From Modicisalibacter sp049808615 (GTDB lineage Bacteria > Pseudomonadota > Gammaproteobacteria > Pseudomonadales > Halomonadaceae), in NCBI RefSeq assembly GCF_049808615.1, contig NZ_JBNCAN010000040.1, positions 1-13,704 on the forward strand: a DNA stretch of 13,704 nt, written 5' to 3'. Made by a program: the position numbers and the translations under genes. Below, piece by piece: positions 6,454 to 13,704 of the stretch (positions within the stretch are counted from its first letter, which is position 1; the number at the start of each line of letters is the position of its first letter). A model generated the notes under the pieces. That model saw nothing but the letters and a program-made list of their open reading frames with translations, was not told where the DNA came from and did not search any database.

Positions 6454-7412
6454 GCGGGACTCCGCGGGGGCAGCATGAGAGCCCCCTGTTCGATGCGTTG
6501 AATGAGGATGGTACGAAACTGCTCGGGATCATGGGGTGTCAGTTCGTGAGCCGGGGGATCGACATGGACCACCAGCAGCCGCGATAGCCAGTAGCGCAGG
6601 GCGGTCATACGCAACATCATCGGCCAGCACTCACGTTCGTTCGGGGTCAGTGGGCGCTGCGCAAGATAGGCACCGATCAGGGCATCGTGACGCTCGCGGT
6701 TCAGACTTCCATCGGCGTTGATAGCCCAGTCGTTGATGGCGATGGCCAGATCGAAGAGCAGGTCACCGGTACACCCATTGTAGAAGTCGATGAGGCCGCC
6801 CAGTGTGTCGCCATCGAACAGGGTGTTGTCGCGAAATAGATCGCCATGAATGGCCCCTTGGGGAAGCTCGTCGCAACGACCGAAGGCGCTTCGATAGGCA
6901 TCGATCTCATCGCTCATCAGTCGTTGGTCCGCCGGCGATAGGTAGGGCAGCACGCGATGATGAGCGGTACGCAACCAATCCAGATCCCGGGGATTGGGGC
7001 GATGACCGCCGAAACGCTGCGAGACGCTGTGCATGCGACCCAGGGCGTCACCAAGGGCTCCGCACTGGATCAGATTGGGAGCCTTGGGATGCTTGCCCGG
7101 CAGGCGAGGAAACAGCAGCGCAGGCTTATCGGCCAGGCTTTGTAGAGCCACACCTTGGCGATCGTGCACCGGCCCAGGAACGGGCAGGTGGTGCTCTGCC
7201 AGATAGTCGAGCAGTTCGACAAAGAAGGGTAGCTCGTCATGTTCGCCCTGCTCGAATAGCGTCAATACCAATGATGCGCGATCGGTAGTGACAAAGAAGG
7301 TGGAATTTTCGGTACCGCTGGCGACATCTTCGAGCATGACGAGTTTGCCTATGTCGTAACGCTCGAGAAAATCGGCGACCTGGGTATCGCTCAACGGGGT
7401 GAATACGGCCAT
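6450..7412 (-). CDS. thrB: Homoserine kinase, type II (aminoglycoside-phosphotransferase fold)
   Basis: A 320-residue kinase from the chosen ATG. It phosphorylates homoserine on the route to threonine. It belongs to the APH/choline-kinase superfamily rather than the GHMP kinases of E. coli ThrB. The N-terminus MAVFTPLSD..FLERYDIG is that of pseudomonad-type ThrB. Brenner's motif HGDLFRDN (189-196) supplies catalytic Asp191 and Asn196, and GLIDFYN with Asp209 is the metal-binding DFG equivalent. The longest reading frame begins at 7496, but its 28 extra residues (Cys/Pro/Arg-rich) are unlike the family; ATG 7412 gives the usual length of about 316-320. The ribosome binding site is weak (AGGGCG, about 8 bases upstream). 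TACAAT on the minus strand about 35 bp upstream could be a -10 without a clear -35. It overlaps speA by 4 bp. Confidence 0.95.
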   Translation of the reverse strand: MAVFTPLSDTQVADFLERYDIGKLVMLEDVASGTENSTFFVTTDRASLVLTLFEQGEHDELPFFVELLDYLAEHHLPVPGPVHDRQGVALQSLADKPALLFPRLPGKHPKAPNLIQCGALGDALGRMHSVSQRFGGHRPNPRDLDWLRTAHHRVLPYLSPADQRLMSDEIDAYRSAFGRCDELPQGAIHGDLFRDNTLFDGDTLGGLIDFYNGCTGDLLFDLAIAINDWAINADGSLNRERHDALIGAYLAQRPLTPNERECWPMMLRMTALRYWLSRLLVVHVDPPAHELTPHDPEQFRTILIQRIEQGALMLPPRSPA

Positions 7413-7526
7413 GGTGTTATCGCCCTGAATATCGAGCGGGCATTGTAGCGGCTTGTCGAGACGCCTTGCAGGGGCTGACTGGCATTGCCCCCTCAAAAAG
7501 GAGGCATTATCGATGAATGGAAAGAC

Positions 7527-7814
7527 TCACCAGGAGAAAAGTACCCAGCTGGGAATGGCGATGCGCTCGTTGTCGCTGCGGCGAAAATCCCCGTCACCAT
7601 CGTCGTCGACCAAGAAATAGGACGGACCGACCGCCGGTTCGATCTCGATGGCGTAGAGCTGGCCATTGACGCGGTATTCCCGAATCGTGCGGTCTTCTTC
7701 CTGGCGCACGGTGATATCCGGTGCGTCGGGCTGCTCCTGGGACAGTACCAGGGGCGATGAGCCCAGCAGTGCGACCGCGAGAAGCACGCTCGAAATAACA
7801 CGATATGGGGTCAT
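7527..7814 (-). CDS. DUF2782 exported small protein
   Basis: A 95-residue protein with an N-terminal signal peptide (MTPYRVISSVLLAVALL, cleavage expected near LVLS-QEQ) and a compact conserved domain: DITVRQEEDRTIREYRVNGQ, then LYAIEIEPAVGPSYFLVDDD, then GDGDFRR. This pattern is that of DUF2782, which in pseudomonads is found beside polA and thrB (from memory). Here it lies just upstream of thrB and two genes from polA, which supports the call. The acidic DDDGDGDF run might bind a divalent cation (speculation). The start is ATG 7814 with GGAG six bases upstream; an in-frame GTG at 7832 would add six residues across the ribosome binding site. Function is unknown. Confidence 0.9.
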   Translation of the reverse strand: MTPYRVISSVLLAVALLGSSPLVLSQEQPDAPDITVRQEEDRTIREYRVNGQLYAIEIEPAVGPSYFLVDDDGDGDFRRSDNERIAIPSWVLFSW

Positions 7815-7883
7815 GAGGTTCTCCAATGTCACTGGCTTTCACATCATGGTACCAGTGTATCCATAATATCGGCTGTCGTGCAT

Positions 7884-9080
7884 TCAACTTGATTCTGAAG
7901 CGTGCGCTTCGGCGATAGGGCGCTGTGCCAATAACCAGCCCATCAGGATGAACGCGAGCATGCCGGCGAGAATGAAGCGAAAATCGATTCCCGCGTCCAC
8001 CAATACGCCGAGGATCGCCGGGGCGATGCCGGTAGAAAACACCATGCACGCGCTCAGAGTCGCACGCACACGACCCAGGTGCTCGCTGCCCCATAATTTG
8101 ACCAGCAGGCTGGTGGCGATGATCTCCTGCATGCCCATCGCCAGGCCGCCACCGACCATCAACGCCCACACTCCCGCATTACCCCCGACACTCATCGCCA
8201 GTATCAGGGCCAGGGCATAGGGCAATAGATAGGTTCTGGCCAGCAGTCCTGGACCCAACTGGTCTGCCCAGCGTCCCCCGAGTAGCGCGCCGGGCAGCTT
8301 GGCCAGCCCCATGCCGGTCAAGGCCAGGGCGTAGGCGGTCATGGTGGCGCCGAGATCGGCGGTCAATTGCGACGCGTAGATGAACAAGCCGGTCATGGTG
8401 ATCGGCAAGGCCATGAGCAGCGGCAACAGCTGCCAGAAGCGTGCCTCGCGAAGTGGTCGTGGGCCGCTTCGGCGCATGGCGCGAGTGGGTCGTGTACCGG
8501 GGGCCGCCGGCCAGTCGAGCCGCCATAACAACAGGCCCCATACCACGACCATTCCCGCGCCCAGGCTCCACCACAGGTCGCGCCAGCCCAGCCATACCAG
8601 CAGTACCGTCACCAGCGGCGGTAACACGGCTTCGCCGAGCGGGATGCCCAGGCTGATCAGTCCCAGCGCACGGCCACGGCTGTGGCTGAATTCGCGGCCG
8701 ATCAGGGTGTTGCCGAGGTGCGTGAACAACCCCTGGCCGCATAGTCGTACCAGACCTAAACCCAGAAGAGTCGTCAACGCCCAGGGCGAGAGCGTCAGCA
8801 GCGCGATCCCGCCGAGCATGCCGCCAAGCACTAGCATCGCGAAGCGCCGCGGAGCAATCCAATCAATACTCGGGCCGAAATACAGCACCACGAAGCCGGC
8901 GGTAAGTGTGACGACCGAGTAGGCGACGCCGAACTCACCGGCACTGATCGCCAGGCGCTCGGCGATGGGGGCTTGAAACAGGCCGACGAAATAACTCTGA
9001 CCGAGGCTGCTGGAAAGCATCGCCAACAGGCCAATGCCCAGCAGACCGCGATGGTCTCGAAGTAGGGTGCGATAGCCCAC
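7884..9080 (-). CDS. Major facilitator superfamily (MFS) transporter
   Basis: About 398 residues with 12 predicted membrane helices in two halves joined by a basic cytoplasmic loop (about 190-215, rich in Arg and Pro). The loop between helices 2 and 3, GPSIDWIAPRR, is a degenerate MFS motif A (G-x3-D-x4-RR), and GGRWADQLGP (268-277) is its counterpart in the second half. RGRALGLISLGIPLGEAV then LGWRDLWW is typical of the monocarboxylate / organic-anion-like MFS branch, but the substrate cannot be stated. Start choice: GTG 9080 has GGGAG six bases upstream and places the first helix at the usual distance. A longer frame begins at TTG 9140 without a good site. AAGGAG at 9103-9108 has no start codon at proper spacing. 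It is 69 bp from the DUF2782 start, so one transcript down to speA is possible. It is divergent from polA. Confidence 0.9.
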   Translation of the reverse strand: MGYRTLLRDHRGLLGIGLLAMLSSSLGQSYFVGLFQAPIAERLAISAGEFGVAYSVVTLTAGFVVLYFGPSIDWIAPRRFAMLVLGGMLGGIALLTLSPWALTTLLGLGLVRLCGQGLFTHLGNTLIGREFSHSRGRALGLISLGIPLGEAVLPPLVTVLLVWLGWRDLWWSLGAGMVVVWGLLLWRLDWPAAPGTRPTRAMRRSGPRPLREARFWQLLPLLMALPITMTGLFIYASQLTADLGATMTAYALALTGMGLAKLPGALLGGRWADQLGPGLLARTYLLPYALALILAMSVGGNAGVWALMVGGGLAMGMQEIIATSLLVKLWGSEHLGRVRATLSACMVFSTGIAPAILGVLVDAGIDFRFILAGMLAFILMGWLLAQRPIAEAHASESS

Positions 9081-9145
9081 TAAGGTCTCCCTGACGATGT
9101 AACTCCTTGAGGCCGTCAGTCTATCAGTCAATCCGATCAAGGTGC

Positions 9146-9174
9146 CTGACGCTTGGAGCCGGCTTGCGTATCAT
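9146..9174 (+). promoter_or_regulatory. Candidate sigma-70 promoter of polA
   Basis: CTGACG (9146-9151), a 17-bp spacer and TATCAT (9169-9174) match the -35 and -10 consensus at 4/6 and 5/6. Transcription would start near 9181 and give a leader of roughly 37 nt to the polA ATG. Confidence 0.5.
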
Positions 9175-9217
9175 GGGCGCATCGAATGCTCTTTTCTTTG
9201 CTGGGGGACGCCTTTTC

Positions 9218-12013
9218 ATGGCCGCAACGCCCATTGTTCTTGTCGACGGTTCATCCTATCTGTACCGGGCCTTTCATGCCCTGCCGCCACTGACCACATC
9301 TAAGGGCGCGCCCACCGGAGCGGTCAAGGGCGTGATCAGTATGCTCAAGAGCCTGATCAAGCAGTATCCGGATAGTCCCATGGCAGTGGTCTTCGACGCC
9401 AAGGGCAAGACCTTTCGGGATGAGCTTTTCGAGCAGTACAAGGCGCATCGCCCGCCGATGCCCGACGACCTGCGCGAACAGATCGAGCCGCTGCATGCTT
9501 GCGTCAAGGCGCTGGGGTTGCCGCTTCTGTGCGTCGAGGGCGTTGAAGCCGACGACGTCATCGGTACCCTGGCGCGACATGCCACCGAAGCCGGTCGCGA
9601 CGCGGTGATCTCCACCGGGGATAAGGACATGGCCCAACTGGTCAACGATCGTATCACGCTGGTTAACACCATGAAGGGCGAGACCCTGGACGTGGCCGGC
9701 GTCGAAGCCAAGTTCGGCTTGCCGCCGGCGCTGATCATCGACTTTTTGGCGCTGATGGGCGACAAGGTCGACAACATTCCTGGCGTACCAGGGGTGGGCG
9801 AAAAGACCGCACTGGGACTGCTTCAGGGAGTCGGCGGCATGGATGCGATCTATGCCGATCTCGACAAGGTCACGACGCTCTCCGTGCGCGGCGCCAAATC
9901 TTTGCCTAAGAAGCTCGAAGAGAACCGCGACCAGGCCTATCTTTCCTATCAGCTTGCCACCATCAAGACCGATTGCGAGCTGCCCGTGGGCCTGGATGAT
10001 CTAGATATCGCCGCTCCGGATCGAGAGGCGTTGGCCACGCTTTATCGTGAACTCGAGTTCAAGAGCTGGCTGTCCGAGCTGCTCGAGGGCAAGGATCAGG
10101 GCGTCGACGATCTCAAGGACAAGAGCAAGGCCAAAGGCAAGAGTGCACCAGCTGACGAAACACTCGAAGAAGATGCCACGTTCGCTGCTCCGGAGCGGGA
10201 CGATCATACCCTGCTGACCCAGGCCGAATTCGACGGCTGGCTGTCTCGGTTGAAGAAAGCAGATGAATTCTGCTTCGATCTGGAAACCACCAGCCTCAAT
10301 TACATGGAGGCGGAGATCGTGGGCATTGGCCTGGCGCTGAAGGCAGGTGAGGCGGCCTATATTCCCGTGGCCCACGATTATCTCGACGTACCGCAGCAGC
10401 TCGATCGGGACGCGGTGCTCGAGGCGCTCAAGCCGCTGCTGGAAGACCCGCAAAAGGGCAAGATCGGTCAGAATCTGAAGTATGACATCTCCGTACTGGC
10501 ACGCTACGCCATTCGCGTGGCCGGGCCCCTGACCGACACCATGCTCGAATCCTACGTGCTCAACTCTACCGCCACCCGCCACGACATGGATTCCCTGGCG
10601 CTCAAGTATCTGGGCCAGAAAACCATCAGTTTCGAGGAGGTGGCCGGCAAGGGCGCCAAGCAGCTCACCTTCAATCAGGTTGCCTTGGAGCAGGCGGTGC
10701 CTTATGCCTGCGAGGATGTGGATATTACTCTGCGCCTCCACCAGGAATTACGCCCCAAGGTCGAGGCGGAGGGGCGCCTAAGTGAAGTGCTGGACGATAT
10801 CGAACGGCCGATGATCCCCGTGCTCTCGCGTATGGAACGTACCGGCGTGGCGCTGGATGCATCGCGCTTGCACACTCAAAGCCAGGAACTTGAAAAGCGC
10901 ATCCGTGAACAGGAAAAAGAGGCCTTCGAGATTGCAGGGCGCGAGTTCAACCTCGGCTCCCCCAAGCAGTTGAGCGAGATCCTGTTCGAGGAGCAGAAGA
11001 TTCCGGTGATCAAGAAGACGCCCAAGGGGGCGCCGTCCACCGCGGAAGCCGTGCTCGAGGAGTTGGCGCTGGATTACCCGTTGCCCAAGGTGATCATGGC
11101 CCATCGTGGCCTCTCCAAGCTCAAATCAACCTACACCGACAAGCTGCCATTGCTGGTCAACAAGTCCACCGGGCGCATCCACACCAGCTATCATCAGGCG
11201 GTGACTGCCACTGGGCGGCTATCGTCTTCGGACCCCAATCTGCAGAACATCCCGATTCGCACCGAGGAAGGGCGCAAGATTCGTCAGGCCTTCATCGCTC
11301 GACCCGGCTATCGCATCGTCGCTGCCGATTATTCGCAGATCGAACTGCGCATCATGGCGCACCTTTCCGAGGACAAGGGACTGCTGGAAGCCTTCGCCAA
11401 CGACCAGGACATCCACGCCGCCACTGCCGCGGAGGTGTTCGGCGTGGCGCTGGACAAGGTATTGCCGGATCAGCGGCGCAGTGCCAAGGCGATCAATTTC
11501 GGGCTGATCTATGGCATGAGCGCCTGGGGGCTGGGTCGGCAATTGCACATCGAGCGCAAGCAGGCGCAGACCTACATCGACCGCTACTTCGATCGCTACC
11601 CCGGCGTGGCACGTTTCATGAACGACATTCGCTCCCAGGCTGCCGGAGATGGCTATGTCGAGACCGTGTTCGGCCGCCGTCTCTATCTACCGGAAATCAA
11701 CTCCCGTCAGCACGCCCGCCGTCAGGCCGCCGAGCGCACCGCCATCAACGCACCGATGCAGGGCACCGCCGCGGACATCATCAAACGCACGATGATCGAC
11801 GTCGACGCCTGGCTCAATCCGCTCGAGAGCAAGGGCGATTTCGATGCGGTGATGGTCATGCAGGTGCACGACGAACTGGTCTTCGAGGTCAAGGGCGGGC
11901 AGGTGGATGACTTCATCGACGCGGTGAAGAAGCGCATGCAAAACGCTGCCGAACTCAAGGTGCCGCTGATCGTCGAGGCCGAGGCGGGAGATAACTGGGA
12001 CGAAGCGCATTGA
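9218..12013 (+). CDS. polA: DNA polymerase I
   Basis: A 931-residue, three-domain enzyme, close to E. coli PolA (928), that fills gaps in repair and removes Okazaki primers. The 5' nuclease (about 1-290) has its metal ligands: Asp10 in LVDGSSYLYR, Asp112/Asp113 in EADDVIG, Asp135/Asp137 in STGDKD, and Asp182/Asp185 in GDKVDNIPG. A charged Lys/Asp/Glu linker (about 290-330) follows. The 3'-5' exonuclease is intact: Asp354 and Glu356 (FDLET), Asp423 (NLKYD), Tyr496 and Asp500 (YACED). The polymerase has motif A with Asp704 (DYSQIELRIMAH), motif B with Lys757 and Phe761 (RRSAKAINFGLIYG), and motif C with Asp885 and Glu886 (QVHDELVFEV). All catalytic residues are present, unlike taxa that lose proofreading. 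ATG 9218 starts the canonical MAATPIVLVDGSSY; the 37 upstream in-frame residues are not family-like. GGGGGA about 10 bases upstream is a modest binding site. Confidence 0.98.
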   Translation: MAATPIVLVDGSSYLYRAFHALPPLTTSKGAPTGAVKGVISMLKSLIKQYPDSPMAVVFDAKGKTFRDELFEQYKAHRPPMPDDLREQIEPLHACVKALGLPLLCVEGVEADDVIGTLARHATEAGRDAVISTGDKDMAQLVNDRITLVNTMKGETLDVAGVEAKFGLPPALIIDFLALMGDKVDNIPGVPGVGEKTALGLLQGVGGMDAIYADLDKVTTLSVRGAKSLPKKLEENRDQAYLSYQLATIKTDCELPVGLDDLDIAAPDREALATLYRELEFKSWLSELLEGKDQGVDDLKDKSKAKGKSAPADETLEEDATFAAPERDDHTLLTQAEFDGWLSRLKKADEFCFDLETTSLNYMEAEIVGIGLALKAGEAAYIPVAHDYLDVPQQLDRDAVLEALKPLLEDPQKGKIGQNLKYDISVLARYAIRVAGPLTDTMLESYVLNSTATRHDMDSLALKYLGQKTISFEEVAGKGAKQLTFNQVALEQAVPYACEDVDITLRLHQELRPKVEAEGRLSEVLDDIERPMIPVLSRMERTGVALDASRLHTQSQELEKRIREQEKEAFEIAGREFNLGSPKQLSEILFEEQKIPVIKKTPKGAPSTAEAVLEELALDYPLPKVIMAHRGLSKLKSTYTDKLPLLVNKSTGRIHTSYHQAVTATGRLSSSDPNLQNIPIRTEEGRKIRQAFIARPGYRIVAADYSQIELRIMAHLSEDKGLLEAFANDQDIHAATAAEVFGVALDKVLPDQRRSAKAINFGLIYGMSAWGLGRQLHIERKQAQTYIDRYFDRYPGVARFMNDIRSQAAGDGYVETVFGRRLYLPEINSRQHARRQAAERTAINAPMQGTAADIIKRTMIDVDAWLNPLESKGDFDAVMVMQVHDELVFEVKGGQVDDFIDAVKKRMQNAAELKVPLIVEAEAGDNWDEAH

Positions 12014-12107
12014 GAGTCCAACAGGTCGATGCGGCTTGATCGCCAGCGTGATCCATTGATGAAATGCGCATAGGCTGAGCCATTATCGAAGTGTCCATTT
12101 GACCAAA

Positions 12108-12830
12108 TCAGCGTTTTCGACGACGAGAATGCTCGGATCGAATCATCTTGATCCGAGCTTTTGGCCGGGAGGGTGGCAATGAATCGACTTTCATATCCCT
12201 TTTCGATGTCGCCGGGCTTTCCACCCAGGCAAAGGTCGGTAACGAGAGGCGCCAGTAAATTGCCGCCAAACGCATGCTCAAGGTAGTGGCAAGCGCTAGG
12301 CCAATGGCGAACACGTTGTTCAATTCCGAGATAAATAAAATAGCGTAGACGATGCCACCGACAATCGAGGCAGTGGCGTAGATTTCTTGGCGTAGCACCA
12401 TGGGAACACGATGCGCCAGTACATCGCGTATCATTCCCCCGGCGACGCCGGTCATTAGTCCCATTAGTACCGCGACAATACCGACATGGCCTAATGCCAA
12501 TGTCTTATGGGCACCAATCACCGTGAACAGGGCCAGGCCAAAGGCATCCGTCACCGGGAGAAAGGTACGCGTCAGCCGGTGAATATAGTGAAACCCCACA
12601 ATGGAAAGGAACACTGTGGCGAGAATGACCCATAGGTAACTCGGCGCGGCCACCCAGAAAACAGGCACCCCCAGTACCAAGTCCCGCAACGTGCCGCCCC
12701 CAATTCCTGTCACTGCTCCCAGTACAAACATACCGAAGGGGTCCATGCGCGAATAGCAAGCGACGATCACCCCCGAAAAGGCGAATACAGCGACGCCCGC
12801 CAAGTCCAGCCAATAGATCAGTCCAGCCAT
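12108..12830 (-). CDS. TRIC-type cation channel / YicG (UPF0126) family membrane protein
   Basis: A 240-residue integral membrane protein of about seven helices built as two three-helix repeats plus one. The repeat signatures are both present: GAVTGIGGGTLRDLVLG (38-54) and GLMTGVAGGMIRDVLAHRVP (124-143), the glycine-rich kinked helices that line the pore in prokaryotic TRIC structures. The family forms trimeric K+-permeable channels, so a role in potassium or charge balance is likely. It is about 35 residues longer than typical members (about 205); the extra tail (205-240) is polar, strongly basic and ends RRRKR. Codons for residues 225-234 coincide with a terminator-like hairpin reading on the + strand. 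ATG 12830 has AGAGGAG at 12834-12840. It lies 51 bp downstream of the cell-wall hydrolase on the same strand, so co-transcription is possible. Confidence 0.92.
   Translation of the reverse strand: MAGLIYWLDLAGVAVFAFSGVIVACYSRMDPFGMFVLGAVTGIGGGTLRDLVLGVPVFWVAAPSYLWVILATVFLSIVGFHYIHRLTRTFLPVTDAFGLALFTVIGAHKTLALGHVGIVAVLMGLMTGVAGGMIRDVLAHRVPMVLRQEIYATASIVGGIVYAILFISELNNVFAIGLALATTLSMRLAAIYWRLSLPTFAWVESPATSKRDMKVDSLPPSRPKARIKMIRSEHSRRRKR
12131..12162 (+). terminator. Likely intrinsic terminator of polA, inside the 3' end of the converging gene
   Basis: GCTCGGATC (12131-12139) and GATCCGAGC (12150-12158) form a perfect 9-bp stem with a 10-nt loop, followed by four T (12159-12162) on the + strand. 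The minus side is flanked by ATTCTC, not a T run, so it points at + transcription. It lies about 120 bp after the polA stop and within the TRIC reading frame. Confidence 0.65.
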
Positions 12831-12881
12831 TGACTCCTCTCGAGTTTATCCATTTGTGAGTAAATGAAAGGCAGGGATCTT

Positions 12882-13502
12882 TTACCTGGCCGTGCCGTCC
12901 TGAGTCGTGTAGAAGGCGAATTCCCCGACTTCGGCCGTCTTGATATATTCCGTGGCCCATCCAGGATTCACGGTTCTATGGTGGAAGTACAAGGCACCTC
13001 CGGTGCGGTCCGCTAGCTCTCGGTTGAGTGCCTTTCGGGCTATTTCCTTGGCAGTCGCGTAAGACTCGTCATTCGCTGCAACATCCGGTCGGCCATCGCA
13101 CCACCAGGAGAACTGACAGGCCCATTGCTCGCCGCCCTGTTTGACAATTCCGCACACGGTGTCAGGAAAGCCTTCATGGCCTAACCGATTCATGACGACA
13201 TTGGCGACGGCTTCCATATCTTCCGACCCTACGCCTCTGGCTTCCCAATAGATGGTACGCGAAAGACAGGTGATTGCATCATCCATAGGCTCTTCGCCAG
13301 CCGGATCGACCGCCTGAGCTTCGGATTTCGTGATGGCTTCGGGTGTCGAAGAGGGCGCATCGCTACCCTCTGTTGCCACGCTCTGCTCCAGCGCCTCCGC
13401 CTTGCTCTCGGCAGCGTCCGCCTTCTGTGCCTGCTCTGCAGCGATCGCCGGATCCACGAGAAGGAGTGCCGCAAGACAGATCGTTATCCATACACGGCAC
13501 AT
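12882..13502 (-). CDS. Exported SleB-type cell-wall hydrolase (Hydrolase_2)
   Basis: A 206-residue protein with a signal peptide (1-22, cleavage after AIA22), an Ala/Glu/Ser-rich low-complexity spacer (about 23-72), and a Hydrolase_2 (SleB/CwlJ) catalytic domain (about 76-200). Family landmarks are clear: LSRTIYWEARG with the catalytic-type Glu87, VANVVMNRLGHEGFPDTVCG (98-117), CQFSWWCDG (129-137) and GGALYFHHRTVNPGWA (168-183). The fold is lysozyme-like, and relatives are lytic transglycosylases or amidases on peptidoglycan. Spore formers use it in germination; in Gram-negative bacteria it is probably periplasmic wall remodelling (inference). Cysteines at 79, 117, 129 and 135 could form disulfides, fitting export. 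The start ATG 13502 has a modest AGAGG upstream. It may be transcribed with the TRIC gene downstream. Confidence 0.9.
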   Translation of the reverse strand: MCRVWITICLAALLLVDPAIAAEQAQKADAAESKAEALEQSVATEGSDAPSSTPEAITKSEAQAVDPAGEEPMDDAITCLSRTIYWEARGVGSEDMEAVANVVMNRLGHEGFPDTVCGIVKQGGEQWACQFSWWCDGRPDVAANDESYATAKEIARKALNRELADRTGGALYFHHRTVNPGWATEYIKTAEVGEFAFYTTQDGTAR

Positions 13503-13528
13503 GATAGAGCCTCTTGAGTGACTACAAT

Positions 13529-13549
13529 CTGGTTAGCGCGGCTGGTTAG
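13529..13549. repeat. Tandem 8-bp direct repeat CTGGTTAG with 5-bp spacer
   Basis: CTGGTTAG occurs at 13529-13536 and 13542-13549, start-to-start 13 bp, in the 192-bp divergent region between the cell-wall hydrolase and the gene starting at 13695. It is close upstream of the hydrolase start and could be a site for a tandem-binding regulator. Nothing else distinctive is seen in 13503-13680. Confidence 0.35.
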
Positions 13550-13694
13550 GGGCTTCGCCCGCGTCGGAATGCTTGTGCAGTATAGACCTGAATCCGTGAT
13601 GCCGGCGTCGACACTTCCCCTATCACCGCCAGCGAGCATTTTCTGACCGCCGATTCCGTCTCACCCGCTGAACGCATACCGGGGAGGACCAACC

Positions 13695-13704
13695 ATGGCG
13701 ACGC
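13695..13704 (+). CDS. Start of a + strand gene cut by the window end
   Basis: ATGGCGACG (Met-Ala-Thr) follows GGGAGG at 13682-13687 with a spacing of seven bases, a strong ribosome binding site. Three codons cannot identify the product. It is divergent from the cell-wall hydrolase. Confidence 0.6.

Noticed and set aside
7413..7496. N-terminal extension of thrB by 28 residues
   Set aside because: The added residues are unlike the family and ATG 7412 starts the conserved MAVFTPL sequence at normal length.
7481..7515. Hairpin between DUF2782 and thrB as a terminator
   Set aside because: The TGCCTCC / GGGGGCA stem contains a G-T pair and no T run follows on either side, so termination is not supported.
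7594..8169. Open frame on the - strand (191 codons) spanning DUF2782 and the MFS end
   Set aside because: It overlaps two recognisable genes in another frame of the same strand, and its Arg/Gly/His-rich sequence is typical of an out-of-frame reading of GC-rich genes.
8179..8862. Open frame on the - strand (227 codons) inside the MFS gene
   Set aside because: Same strand, other frame; Arg- and Ala-rich with no membrane pattern, while the MFS frame gives clear helices and motifs.
10001..10741. Long open frame on the - strand (246 codons) opposite polA
   Set aside because: It lies wholly within the well-supported polA exonuclease region in antisense and resembles no protein family.

Overview
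This window looks like an ordinary chromosomal segment of a GC-rich gammaproteobacterium, most like the Halomonas / Chromohalobacter group. That placement is inferred from protein resemblance and gene content: a PolA very close to the E. coli enzyme, a type II homoserine kinase beside a DUF2782 protein, a biosynthetic arginine decarboxylase, and a signal-peptide-bearing retropepsin-like 'zinc protease'. No search was run. I see no tRNA, rRNA, CRISPR array, insertion sequence, phage gene or recognisable defence cassette.

Layout, left to right. (1) 1-169: the possible tail of an unknown + strand gene, then three successive stem-loops, the last followed by five T. (2) 170-1713: a Crp/Fnr-type regulator (-) divergent from an exported aspartic (retropepsin-like) protease (+). 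The shared 182-bp region has a 10-bp palindrome inside a candidate promoter. (3) 1910-3448: a six-helix chemoreceptor (-) with a good candidate sigma-28 (FliA) promoter at 3570-3596. (4) 3449-3848: an AT-rich non-coding stretch with a 15-bp dyad. (5) 3849-4529: a fumarylacetoacetate-hydrolase-family enzyme (+), convergent with the next cluster and only 19 bp from it. (6) 9080 down to 4549: a minus-strand run of MFS transporter, DUF2782 exported protein, thrB and speA, the last two overlapping by ATGA. (7) 9146-12013: polA (+), divergent from the MFS gene, with a candidate sigma-70 promoter. Its likely terminator lies inside the 3' end of the converging gene. (8) 12830 to 12108: a TRIC/YicG-type channel (-). 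(9) 13502 to 12882: an exported SleB-type cell-wall hydrolase (-). (10) 13695 on: the first three codons of a + strand gene with a strong ribosome binding site.

Most genes are housekeeping or envelope functions: DNA repair and replication, threonine and polyamine synthesis, ion flux, peptidoglycan hydrolysis and chemotaxis. The items most worth a second look are regulatory: the sigma-28 promoter, the polA terminator embedded in the TRIC reading frame, the palindrome between the regulator and the protease, and the triple hairpin at the left edge. I found no convincing previously undescribed multi-gene system. Several starts were moved inward from the longest reading frame because a Shine-Dalgarno sequence or family length favours it (MCP, FAH, thrB, DUF2782, MFS, polA).
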